Assembly (NCBI GenBank): GCA_963680875.1 | Contig: OY804578.1 | Location: 4,030,001-4,094,000 of the forward strand | Length of the DNA: 64,000 bases | Reading direction: 5' to 3' | Origin: Bathymodiolus brooksi | Taxonomy: Eukaryota > Mollusca > Bivalvia > Mytilida > Modiolidae | Shown: positions 15,603 through 23,752 of the stretch, piece by piece | How the letters are laid out: each line of letters starts with the position of its first letter | Position numbering within the stretch: position 1 is the stretch's first letter | Made by a program: the position numbers and the translations under genes | Notes under the pieces: model-generated | What the model saw: the letters and a program-made list of their open reading frames with translations, nothing else | Databases searched by the model: none | What the model was told of the DNA's origin: nothing

Positions 15603-15691
15603 TTTCTCCTTATGCCATTGGAGCCATTGTTTGTGCCATTTTAGCTGTAGTACTTATTATAGTATTTGTTATACTTGCAATGAAGTTTAGA
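15603..15691 (+). CDS. Exon: transmembrane segment of the receptor-like pseudokinase
   Basis: The exon is preceded by a pyrimidine/A-rich tract ending TTTTAG and followed by the strong donor A|GTAAGT. After two nucleotides of a split codon it encodes SPY, then a hydrophobic run (AIGAIVCAILAVVLIIVFVI) ending in MKFR. This is a textbook single-pass helix with a basic stop-transfer end on the cytoplasmic side. Entry phase is 1 and exit phase is 0. The preceding exon, which must end in one extra nucleotide, was not found: the 15 kb upstream is the 69-bp array. The next exon continues the cytoplasmic side in frame. Confidence 0.85.
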
Positions 15692-15718
15692 GTAAGTATC
15701 ATTAATTTTATTTTATTT

Positions 15719-15922
15719 ACCTAACCTGGCCATGGGTCATTTGACCTAACCTGGCCATGGGTCATTTGACCTAACCTGGCCATGGGTCATTTGACCTAAC
15801 CTGGCCATGGGTCATTTGACCTAACCTGGCCATGGGTCATTTGACCTAACCTGGCCATGGGTCATTTGACCTAACCTGGCCATGGGTCATGTGACCTAAA
15901 CTGGCCATGGGTCATGTGACCT
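15719..15922 (+). repeat. 25-bp tandem repeat, about 8 copies
   Basis: The unit ACCTAACCTGGCCATGGGTC plus ATTTG is repeated head to tail. The last two copies carry ATGTG instead of ATTTG and one has AAACTGG. It sits in the intron after the transmembrane exon. Each unit contains the palindrome TGGCCATGG core (CCATGG). Confidence 0.95.
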
Positions 15923-16161
15923 TGTGTTATTATTTTGAATCCTCAACTGCCCCATTGTCATTGTGATATAAAGATTCTGTTTGTACAAATGAAAGCCCCA
16001 GGGCCTGTACATGACAACAAGGTCAATTGAATTATGAAAATTTAATGAGTATTATCTATCAATTAAGCGATACAGACTAATGTGAACCTCTGGTTTAAAG
16101 AATAAAATTATGCCCCTCATATCATAAACATGTATAATAAGACCATTTATTTTTGCTTCTA

Positions 16162-16434
16162 AGGGGGCCATTGTGGTCGTGATCGTATGCCAGGTAGTTG
16201 GATTTACAGCTACCTATCCAATCGGTGCCTATCACCAATACAGTTGTGAGTTCGAATCCAGCTCTTGGCGAGGTGTACTCGATACAACATTATGCGATAA
16301 AGTTGGTCAGTGACTTGCGACAGGATGGTGGTTTTCTCCGGGTACTCCGCTTTCCTCCACCAATAGATTTGACTGCCACGATATAACTGAAATATTGTTG
16401 AAAGTAGTGATAAACTTCATAAACCCCTAACCCC
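16162..16434 (+). mobile_element. tRNA-derived SINE, copy A
   Basis: This is a complete SINE flanked by a 12-bp target-site duplication TTTTTGCTTCTA (16150-16161 and 16435-16446). The head carries a B-box-like GAGTTCGAATCC and the 3' part has the TTTTCTCCGGGTACTCCG and ATATAACTGAAATATTGTTG blocks shared with other copies in the window. A 62-codon open frame inside it is fortuitous. It resembles mollusc SINEs, possibly MetaSINE-type, but the family was not assigned. Confidence 0.9.
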
Positions 16435-16717
16435 TTTTTGCTTCTATCTTGTTGCTGGGGCAAATGTAAATGTTCAAGTTCTGAATTCAGTTAAAAGATG
16501 GGTTTTTTTATCAATTATTTAAATGTATTTTTAAATATTGATATTAATATCAAAATGCAAATCAGAACAAGGTGCTTGTGATGGATTGTGTATTTATAAA
16601 ATAATATTTTTAGAGGAATTTTAATATATAATCTAGTTTACTTGTGATAGATTGATTGATTGATATTTACACCAATTTTCAATGTGTTTTCACTTCCAGG
16701 CAGTTGCTTGCCCATTG

Positions 16718-16832
16718 TCTGTAGTTTTCTCTGGGTACTCCGGCTTCTTCCACCACTAAAACTGGTCGCCATGATATAGCTGAAATATTGCTGAAAGTGG
16801 CATTAAACAACAAAAATCAAAATCAAATCAAA
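16718..16832 (+). mobile_element. 5'-truncated SINE, 3' half only
   Basis: The TTTCTCTGGGTACTCCGGCTT block and the GATATAGCTGAAATATTGCT tail match the 3' halves of the other SINEs, followed by an A-rich CAAAATCAAATCAAATC tail. The tRNA-like head is missing, as expected from 5' truncation during retrotransposition. A rough CACTTCC/TACTTCC match at the borders may be the target duplication. Confidence 0.75.
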
Positions 16833-17495
16833 TCATTTACTTCCAAACTTATTCATGTTAATAGTATATTATATTCTTATTGAAATTAGATATTTGTTGT
16901 ATCTTTTTTAAATTGAAAAATAAATAAATTGATACACGAACATCCATTCATCTTTGACCGTCCAATAATATTCAAGACAATTAAATATAGTGACCAATTT
17001 GACAACATCTCTTGGTATGTTTTAAATATGATAGGCTCATCGCTGATTGGTCAGTATATGAATGCTGATGTGATCACATGCAGGATTTCATTCGTTGTTA
17101 ATGTAATTTTAATGCTGCTATATTAAGTGCAGAGGATAAATTTGTTTGGATATTGAGCAACGAAGATCCATCTTGCGTCAGAGAACTCGCAAAATTTATT
17201 CACTCGTGTTTCCAAATGGCACCATAGTTCTCTTCATGCATGTTTTATATTTTATCTTTTCCAAATACAGTTATCTCTCTTTCATTGCCTCCCAAATGCA
17301 AACTATAATATATAATTTTATTTGTTATTTTATTATGTCATTCTTTCATGTACCATCTCTTAATGTTCAATTATTGAGCTTTCTTTAATAAAGTATTTCG
17401 TATATCGTCAAATAAAAAAAATCAAGAAAAATACAAAGAAACCACTGATTTTATTTAGATTGTTAATATATTATCATTTTTATAATCCTGTCCAG
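16833..17495. other. Intron sequence, nothing recognised
   Basis: AT-rich sequence lies between the truncated SINE and the juxtamembrane exon. Short open frames at about 16929-17126 and 17146-17388 have no splice support and no recognisable protein features. I do not call them genes. Confidence 0.45.
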
Positions 17496-17630
17496 GATCA
17501 ATGTTTTCTGATGCAGATGAGAGACAAACGAGGTCGTGAAAGACTTCCACACGACCAGGATGAAAACATGGATGACCAGGAAGTAGAATTACTAGACGAC
17601 GGTGTACAGAGTAGGATGAATAATGATGAG
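17496..17630 (+). CDS. Exon: cytoplasmic juxtamembrane segment
   Basis: The acceptor is AATCCTGTCCAG and the donor is GATGAG|GTAGAC, of moderate strength. The exon enters and leaves in phase 0 and encodes 45 residues. They begin DQCFLMQMRDKRGRERLP (basic, membrane-proximal) and continue into an acidic stretch rich in D, E, N and Q. A second in-frame acceptor, GATGCAG at 17510-17516, would remove seven residues. If the donor is not used, translation stops ten nucleotides further on, at TAG 17640-17642. The join to the next exon in phase 0 places the kinase-like domain directly after this acidic linker. There are no tyrosines in the segment. Confidence 0.75.
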
Positions 17631-17717
17631 GTAGACACTTAGCACCATCAGAGCCTCCTATAGACTCCTTTTGTTTGTGAGGTCATCATTCCACTCTGTT
17701 CTGACAAAATAAAGATG
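17631..17717 (+). promoter_or_regulatory. Possible alternative last exon with poly(A) signal
   Basis: Reading through the weak donor at 17631 adds VDT and a TAG stop at 17640-17642. A canonical AATAAA lies at 17708-17713. A second AATAAA at 18066-18071 is followed after about 25 nt by a T/GT-rich stretch (TGCCTTTTGTCTGTATGTTT). Either could end a transcript that encodes the ectodomain and helix without the kinase-like domain. This is inferred from signals only. Confidence 0.4.
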
Positions 17718-18120
17718 GCCACCATAATAATTTTTATTTCGGATTGGTTGAAATTTTTTAAAATATTTTCAAAATCTATAAATCGATATGAAAAACAAAA
17801 AACAGTTGCAAGAGTTCAGTTGAAAAACTATAAAAAAAAAAAAAAAAATTAAAAAATCAATACCCCTAGCACATGTACATGATTGATCACTCTCCTAGCT
17901 AGGAACAGGCACTTCAATCAAAAGTTGCTGTGTTAAACTAGTTTTATGATATTTAATATACCGGTAGTACAAATAATGTGTGTGAGGTTATTTACTCATA
18001 TATTCCTCATTTTATCTTGATTTACCAATAAGCCTCATATTTCTATCTGTTCCAAAGTTTTGTACAATAAAGAAATTATATTCTAACTATGCCTTTTGTC
18101 TGTATGTTTGACATTATTTA
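17718..18120. other. AT-rich intron or alternative 3' UTR
   Basis: The stretch contains an A-rich run near 17831-17848 and the second AATAAA at 18066-18071. No coding sequence or repeat unit was recognised. Confidence 0.45.
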
Positions 18121-19258
18121 TTATGCCTCCTCTTCGAATGAAGGGAGATATATTGTTTTAATCTGATTTTTTTCTTCCGCTTTCGCTTCTTCTTCCACTT
18201 CCGCTTCTTCTTCCGCTTCCGCTTCTTCTCAGCGAAGCTTGTCCGGACCATAACTTTTTTGTCTTTCCAGATAGGTCAATGATATTTGGTATGTGGGTGC
18301 ATGACCATAAGATGGTGTGTCGCGTACCGTAATGACCTTCATGGGACCTTGACCTTTGACCTCAAGGTCAAATAATTGTTTTTTAAATAGTATTTATTTG
18401 GTATGTGTGTGCATGACCATAAGGCGGTGTGTCGCATACCGTAATGACCTTCGTGGGACTTTGACCTCAAGGTCAAATAATTGTTTTTTAAATAGTATTT
18501 TCTTGTCCAGGCCATAACATTTTTGTCTTTCGAGATATGTCAATTATATTTGGTATGTGGGTGCATGACCATAAGGTGGTGTGTCACGTACCATAATGAC
18601 CTTCGTGGAACTTTGACCTCAAGGTCAAATAATTGTTTTTTAAATAGTATTTTCTTGTCCGGACCATAACATTTTTGTCTTTCGAGATAGGTCAATGATA
18701 TTTGGTATGTGGGTGCATGACCATAAGGTGGTATGTTGCGTACTGTAATGACCTTCGTGGGACCTTGACCTTTGACCTCAAGGTCAAATAATTGTTTTTT
18801 AAATAGTATTTATTTGGTATGTGGGTGCATGACCATAAGGCGGTGTGTCGCATACCATAATGACCTTCGTGGGACCTTGACCTTTGACCTCAAGGTCAAA
18901 TAATTGTTTTTAAATAGTATTTATTTGGTATGTGGGTGCATGACCATAAGGCAGTGTGTCACATACCGTAATGACCTTCGTGGGACCTTGACCTAATAAT
19001 TGTTTTTTAAATAGTATTTTCTTGTCTGGGACATAACATATTTGTCTTTCGAGATAGGTCAATGATATTTGGTATGTGGGTGCATGACCATAAGGCGGTG
19101 TGTCACGTACTATTATGACCTTCATGGGACCTTGACCTTTGACCTCAAGGTCAAATAATTGTTTTTTAAATAGTATTTTCTTGCCCAGGCCATAACATTT
19201 TTGTCTTTCGAGATAGGTTGTTGTACAGATTGCCGCATTTAGGGGAGACATAAGTTTT
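18121..19258 (+). repeat. Interspersed element with internal 110-150 bp tandem units
   Basis: The element begins near TATGCCTCCTCTTCGAATGA, passes through a CTT/CCG-rich tract (18175-18232), then holds about seven imperfect units. Each has the blocks GGTATGTGGGTGCATGACCA, GACCTTCGTGGGACCTTGAC and TTGTTTTTTAAATAGTATTT. Unit spacing alternates between about 110 and 150 bp, because some units lack the CTTGTCCGGACCATAACATT block. It ends near ATTTAGGGGAGACATAAG. It resembles repeats I have seen in mollusc genomes; class is unknown. A 113-codon minus-strand frame over it is a repeat artefact. Confidence 0.8.
18350..19145 (+). promoter_or_regulatory. Four DR1-type nuclear receptor half-site pairs
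   Basis: TGACCTTTGACCT, the reverse complement of AGGTCAAAGGTCA, occurs at 18350-18362, 18766-18778, 18878-18890 and 19133-19145. Each is followed by CAAGGTCA, giving a third half-site in the opposite orientation. The perfect DR1 arrangement is the known binding format of RXR heterodimers and HNF4-type receptors. That it does anything here is inference. Confidence 0.5.
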
Positions 19259-19310
19259 AGGTATCTAAAACAGTTCTTCCTAGTTAAATCTGTGTTTCTT
19301 TATATTGTAG

Positions 19311-19473
19311 CCACAGTATGGAAGATTAAAATTGTATTGGGAAATTCCTAGGAAAGATATCAGGCTTGTTGACCAGATAGCTACAGGAAAATTTGTAGAA
19401 GTTTGGAAAGGAAAAATGAAAAAATATCCTGATAGTAATGAAATTCAAAAAATTGCTATCAAAAAATTAAAAG
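19311..19473 (+). CDS. Exon: kinase N-lobe, glycine loop and beta-3 lysine
   Basis: The acceptor TTTCTTTATATTGTAG and donor AAAG|GTATTA frame a 163-nt exon (entry phase 0, exit phase 1). It encodes PQYGRLKLYWEIPRKDIRL, then the degenerate glycine loop IATGKFVEVWKGK and the beta-3 strand IAIKKLK. In active kinases the loop is GxGxxG; here the first and third positions are A and V, and only the middle glycine remains. The AIK lysine is present. The WEIPRKDIRL lead-in is typical of receptor tyrosine kinases. Confidence 0.92.
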
Positions 19474-19578
19474 GTATTAATAGTCAAATCACATGATACC
19501 TGTCTAATGACTCACTGTTTTCAGTCTTCATGCACTAGATTTTTATATCTGATAAACCATGTCAGTGCCGAAGCACCG

Positions 19579-20334
19579 ACTACTGGGTGGATGATACCCT
19601 CTGATACCAGCAGAAGTATCAACCCAGTGATAGTAACACTGCCTACTGGGTGGATGATACCCTCTGATACCAGCAGAAGTATCAACCCAGTGATAGTAAC
19701 ACTGACTACTGGGTGGATGATACCCTCTGATACCAGCAGAAGTATCAACCCAGTGATAGTAACACTGACTACTGGGTGGATGATACCCTCTGATACCAGC
19801 AGAAGTATCAACCCAGTGATAGTAACACTGACTACTGGGTGGATGATACCCTCTGATACCAGCAGAAGTATCAACCAAGTGATAGTAACACTGACTACTG
19901 GGTGGATGATACCCTCTGATACCAGCAGAAGTATCAACCAAGTGATAGTAACACTGACTACTGGGTGGATGATACCCTCTGATACCAGCAGAAGTATCAA
20001 CCCAGTGATAGTAACACTGACTACTGGGTGGATGATACCCTCTGATACCAGCAGAAGTATCAACCCAGTGATAGTAACACTGACTACTGGGTGGATGATA
20101 CCCTCTGATACCAGCAGAAGTATCAGCCCAGTGATAGTAACACTGACTACTGGGTGGATGATACCCTCTGATACCAGCAGAAGTATCAACCCAGTGATAG
20201 TAACACTGACTACTGGGTGGATGATACCCTCTGATACCAGCAGAAGTATCAACCCAGTGATAGTAACACTGACTACTGGGTGGATGATACCCTCTGATAC
20301 CAGCAGAAGTATCAACCCAGTGATAGTAATAAAA
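19579..20334 (+). repeat. 63-bp tandem repeat, 12 copies
   Basis: The unit starts ACTACTGGGTGGATGATACC and is repeated 12 times with very few changes (CCAAGTG for CCCAGTG in two units, one AACCCA to AGCCCA). Each unit contains TGATAC and GTATCA in inverted arrangement. Both strands are open over about 277-279 codons simply because the period is divisible by three and stop-free. Confidence 0.96.
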
Positions 20335-20375
20335 ATGTAGATATCACATTTAGTGTGCACGGCACGTTTCTAGTA

Positions 20376-20550
20376 TAACCTTCACCAGGTACGCTGAAAA
20401 TAACCTTCACCAGGTACGCTCAAAATAACCTTCACCAGGTACGCTCAAAATAACCTTCACCAGATACGCTCAAAATAACCTTCACCAGGTACGCTCAAAA
20501 TAACCTTCACCAGATACGCTCAAAATAACCTTCACCAGGTACGCTCAAAA
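20376..20550 (+). repeat. 25-bp tandem repeat, 7 copies
   Basis: The unit TAACCTTCACCAGGTACGCT plus CAAAA is repeated seven times. Two units have AGATACG, and the first unit ends GAAAA. It amplifies a short piece of the host element that is single-copy (TAACTTTCATGAGGTATTCT) at 21187 in the second element copy. Confidence 0.93.
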
Positions 20551-20582
20551 TCGAAGAATGGAAAGCCAAATAATTTAAAGTT

Positions 20583-20938
20583 TTGGGAGTAATAAAACCA
20601 AAGGATCTAAACAGGATAGCCAAAATCAGCTAAGGTCACCTGGGGAGTAATAAAACCAAAGGGCTTAAACAGGATAGACAAAATCAGCTACGGTCACTTG
20701 GCGAGTAATAAAACCAAAGGGCTTAAACAGGATAGCCAAAATCAGCTAAGGTCACCTGGGGAGTAATAAAACCAAAGGGCTTAAACAGGATAGACAAAAT
20801 CAGCTAAGGTCACCTGGGGAGTAATAAGACCAAAGGGCTTAAACAGGATAGTCAAAATCAGCTAAGGTCACCTGGGGAGTAATAAAACCAAAGGGCTTAA
20901 ACAGGATAGACAAAATCAGCTAAGGTCACCTATCCCTG
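20583..20938 (+). repeat. 58-bp tandem repeat, about 6 copies
   Basis: The unit starts TGGGGAGTAATAAAACCAAA and ends CAGCTAAGGTCACC, with successive units at 20641 and 20699. The same block appears once in reverse orientation near 55640-55720, in the related element, as a single diverged copy. Confidence 0.93.
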
Positions 20939-21240
20939 AAGGAGGAGAATCCTAATTTTAATAACAATTTCAGGATGTTTTTTAGGTATTTATATATAAT
21001 TAGGAACTGTAAATTTTAGTAATAAATATATCTAATAAACCATGTCGGATCCGGAGCACTGACTGCTTGGCGGATAATACCCTCGGGGACTAATAGTCCA
21101 CCAGCAGAACCAGCAGAGGTATTGACCCAGTGATAGTAATAAAAACTTAGATATCAAATTTAGAGTGCACGACACGTTTCTGGTATAACTTTCATGAGGT
21201 ATTCTCAAAATCGAAAGAATGTTTGGACAAATCATATTTT

Positions 21241-22716
21241 CTTCATACATATATACTATCCTTGATTTGTTTTGGGAAAATGGATTTCTCAGAGCAATCT
21301 CACATCCAAGGTGAAGCCTGAGATGGGAGATGCAATGAAAAGTCCATTTCAAGCGAAACATATCAAGGATAGTATGTTTATCAAGGATTTGGTTTAGTTG
21401 ATAGATATTATCGAGTGTAAATTTCAAAGGGAAAATCATACATGTTAACCTCTGGGAATTGCTAGGGGGGGAGATTTCCCCCCTACCAACTCTTCTAAGG
21501 GGGAGATTTTGTGTGTCGCCTTTAAACACACAAAATTGTACCTTGTAGTTGCATACATGTGATAGAGTTGCTATGCTACAACTGGAGATTTGTAAATTTT
21601 TGACTGGAGATTTGGTCTCATAACTGGAGATTTTTTATCGAGGTATTTGATGCATGTTTTTATTGTTAATTGATGTTTTCTTTTTGTTTGTTTCAGTATT
21701 GAACCAACTGCATCCCATTTCAATATATATTGTTTACATTTCTGTCTTATTAGTAGTGTTTCATATGATGAATGAAGGATAAAAACTGTATTTATAATTT
21801 ATTCATAATCATTCATAATCATAAGGTTATAACAAAGCAATAACAATGAAGACAGAATGCTCTGAACAATAAAGTCATAGAGCACTAAAATTAAAACGTC
21901 ACTTTGCTGCTGGTGCGTTGGGTGATAGCATACGTTTTGGCATTTTTGTGGTTTATCAATTCCATCCTGGAACTTAGTCCTTAAATAATACTTTGATCAG
22001 CTTTGGTCCCAAACAAGCCATAACAAATCAATCCGAGATGAATTCATTGCACGTTTGATCGAAATAAGAAGTTTTCCTCGGCATCAAAGGTTGTCCGACT
22101 CCTGTTTGCACAACGGTTTATAACTATTTTTAATTGCCGCTATCACACTTCTAATCATCTAAGCGTGTGCCACAAATCCACTTCCTTATCCCCAATTAAC
22201 TGTCAATCAGTGGATAATTGTTGTATAATCATCAACACCTTAATTAATCTCCATGACCCAATTTACCTGTAAGGTGTCAAACAGATCAATAACCGGATAT
22301 CATTTAAACACCTTTACCATTCGTATCTCTCGGCGTTTTTCATCAGCGTGGGAGTTCCAAATGGGGAATTTCCAGAAATATTGATCGCAAAATGTAGGTC
22401 AAGATTTTATTGTACTTGATTTTTTTGTTGGGGGGAGGTCGTGCGGGAGGAAAAGATGTGTGCGGGAGATTAATGTCTCCCGCGCATGAGACCCAGTCCA
22501 TGCGGGAGATAAGGCTCCTACGCAGGAGACTCTCGCGAAAAGGGGGAGGGGTTAACAGGTATGGAAAATATATAAATCATCGATGAAATAAAAATAATAT
22601 TAGTTTATAAATATTAAGAAGTCATCTTAAGTATTATAGCTGAGTATAGGTAACATGTGTATACATTATATAAACTTGGGTTTTATTGAATTTTTTATTC
22701 TATTGTTTCTTTGTAG
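21241..22716. other. Intron with a probable decayed interspersed repeat
   Basis: From about 21440 to 22560 the sequence is bounded by GTTAACCTCTGGGAATTGC and GGGGGAGGGGTTAACAGG, roughly inverted. It contains recurring GGGAGATT/GGAGATTT motifs and a G-rich end with TGCGGGAGAT twice. It may be an old transposable element. No coding frame was recognised and I could not assign it. Confidence 0.4.
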
Positions 22717-22827
22717 AGAATGCTGTAGAACAGGAGAGGAAATTTTTTCTGGATGAGATGGAAGTACAGAAAATGTTACAACCACATCCTAATGTTATTC
22801 TTCTGATTGGCTGTTACACATTTCATG
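22717..22827 (+). CDS. Exon: alpha-C helix and beta-4/beta-5
   Basis: The acceptor TTGTTTCTTTGTAG and donor CATG|GTAAAC frame 111 nt (entry phase 1, exit phase 1). The product reads ENAVEQERKFFLDEMEVQKM and continues LQPHPNVILLIGCYTFH. FLDEMEVQKML matches the alpha-C helix of tyrosine kinases, with the salt-bridge glutamate in place. HPNVILLIGCY is the usual beta-4 segment. The 3' end of this exon, with its donor, is the source of the tandem copies that follow. Confidence 0.94.
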
Positions 22828-23006
22828 GTAAACACTACATAATATGGGCCACTTCCTAATGTTATTCTTCTGATTGGCTGTTACACATTTCATGGTAAAC
22901 ATTATACATAATAAGGGCCACTTCCTAATGTTATTCTTCTAATTGGCTGTTACACATTTCATGGTAAACATTATACATAATAAGGGCCACTTCCTAATGT
23001 TATTAT
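22785..23006 (+). repeat. 67-69 bp tandem copies of exon end plus 5' splice site
   Basis: Starting inside the exon, CCTAATGTTATTCTTCTGAT ... TTTCATG|GTAAAC ... GGGCCACTT is repeated with AATGTTATT at 22791, 22858, 22927 and 22996. The first three copies keep an intact donor. The fourth is cut by a SINE whose far side resumes at 23272, followed by one diverged unit (donor site changed to GCTAAAC) and a more decayed one to about 23410. The repeated region includes 43 nt of coding exon. Confidence 0.93.
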
Positions 23007-23271
23007 TGGGGCCGTTATGGTCAAGATCGTATGGTAGTTGGATTTACAACTACCTGTGCAATCTGTGCCTATCACCACTAAGGCTGTGCGTTCGAATCCT
23101 GTTCATGGTGAGGTGTACTCGATACAACAATATGTGATAAAGTTTGTCAGTGACTTGCGAAAAGGTTGTGGTATTTTCCAGGTACTCCGGTTTTCTCCAC
23201 CAATAAAACTTACCGCAACAATATAGCTGAAATATTGTTGAAAGTGATGTTAAACACCATCAAACCAAACA
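23007..23271 (+). mobile_element. tRNA-derived SINE, copy C
   Basis: This copy has the same architecture as the SINE at 16162: GGCCGTTATGGTCAAGATCG head, GCGTTCGAATCCTG B-box-like motif, TTTTCTCCACCAATAAAACT and ATATAGCTGAAATATTGTTG, and a CATCAAACCAAAC end. A TAATGTTATT target duplication lies at 22995-23004 and 23272-23281. It interrupts the tandem exon copies, so it inserted after that duplication. Confidence 0.9.
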
Positions 23272-23561
23272 TAATGTTATTCTTCTGATTGACAGTTACA
23301 TATTTCATGCTAAACATTATACATAATAAGGGCAACTTGGTGTTATTCTTTCTCATGGCTGTTATGCACATCATTGATAAAGGTATGCATAATGAGGGCC
23401 ATATTCTAATGCTATTCATCAAAGAGTATGCGATGATATAGAAATATGGGGTACAACCTTTTTCTTAATTCTAAATTTGATTGTGGTCAGTTGTTTCTAA
23501 ATGCCTGATAATGACCTCATTTTATTACTGTACATACACAGAGATATTATTTTGATTGTAG
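23272..23561 (+). repeat. Decayed exon-end copies, then intron end
   Basis: Diverged copies of the alpha-C exon end continue to about 23410 (TGTTATTCTT, GGCTGTTATG, GGGCCATATTCTAATGCTAT). The remainder is plain intron up to the acceptor TATTTTGATTGTAG at 23561. Confidence 0.7.
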
Positions 23562-23752
23562 AACCCTGGTTACTAATGCTAGAGTATGCACAGGAAGGAA
23601 ATCTCCATCATTACTTACAACATGGACGTCCAGGTGTAAATGAAGTAGAAATAGTGTCTAATTCTGTCAAACATAAAAACATTAACTCACACAAACTGTT
23701 AGCTGTAGCTGCTCAGGTTATCAATGGACTCATTCATCTACTCAAGTTTAAG
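23562..23752 (+). CDS. Exon: hinge, alpha-D and alpha-E
   Basis: The exon enters in phase 1 and leaves in phase 0 at CTCAAGTTTAAG|GTAATA. It encodes EPWLLMLEYAQEGNLHHYL (hinge and alpha-D start, with the usual EY..GNL pattern), a linker with HGRPGVNEVEIVSNSVKH, and alpha-E as LLAVAAQVINGLIHLLKFK. These match tyrosine kinase subdomains V and VIa. The final 60 nt of the exon plus the donor are the founding unit of the roughly 17-kb satellite that fills the next intron. Retaining that intron would give VIITHTNC and a stop. Confidence 0.93.

Larger units (their letters stand above)
19543..21240 (+). repeat. Interspersed element, tandem pair with internal minisatellites
   Basis: Two copies of one element lie in tandem. 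Each has ATATCTAATAAACCATGTC or its equivalent, then GTGATAGTAATAAAAA, GATATCA..TTTAG.GTGCACG and CACGTTTCT.GTATAAC. The first copy (19543 to about 20990) is swollen by a 63-bp array, a 25-bp array and a 58-bp array. The second (about 20990-21240) has the same flanks with no amplification. A related copy in reverse orientation occupies 55257-55790 with yet another minisatellite. The element's class is unknown. Confidence 0.75.

Noticed and set aside
16198..16386. Small protein gene, and likewise 23038-23226 and 45006-45269
   Set aside because: These frames lie within SINEs; the similar peptides ([13 protein letters not shown] / [13 protein letters not shown]) reflect element copies, not genes.
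19507..20360. Overlapping 277- and 279-codon frames on both strands
   Set aside because: Both come from a 63-bp repeat that happens to lack stops in these frames; simultaneous openness on both strands is a periodicity artefact.
20583..20938. CRISPR-like or other repeat-spacer array
   Set aside because: The repeats are contiguous without unique spacers, in an intron of a eukaryotic gene.
23007..23120. tRNA gene
   Set aside because: Only A/B-box-like motifs of a SINE head are present; no cloverleaf with acceptor pairing was found, and target duplications mark a retroposon.
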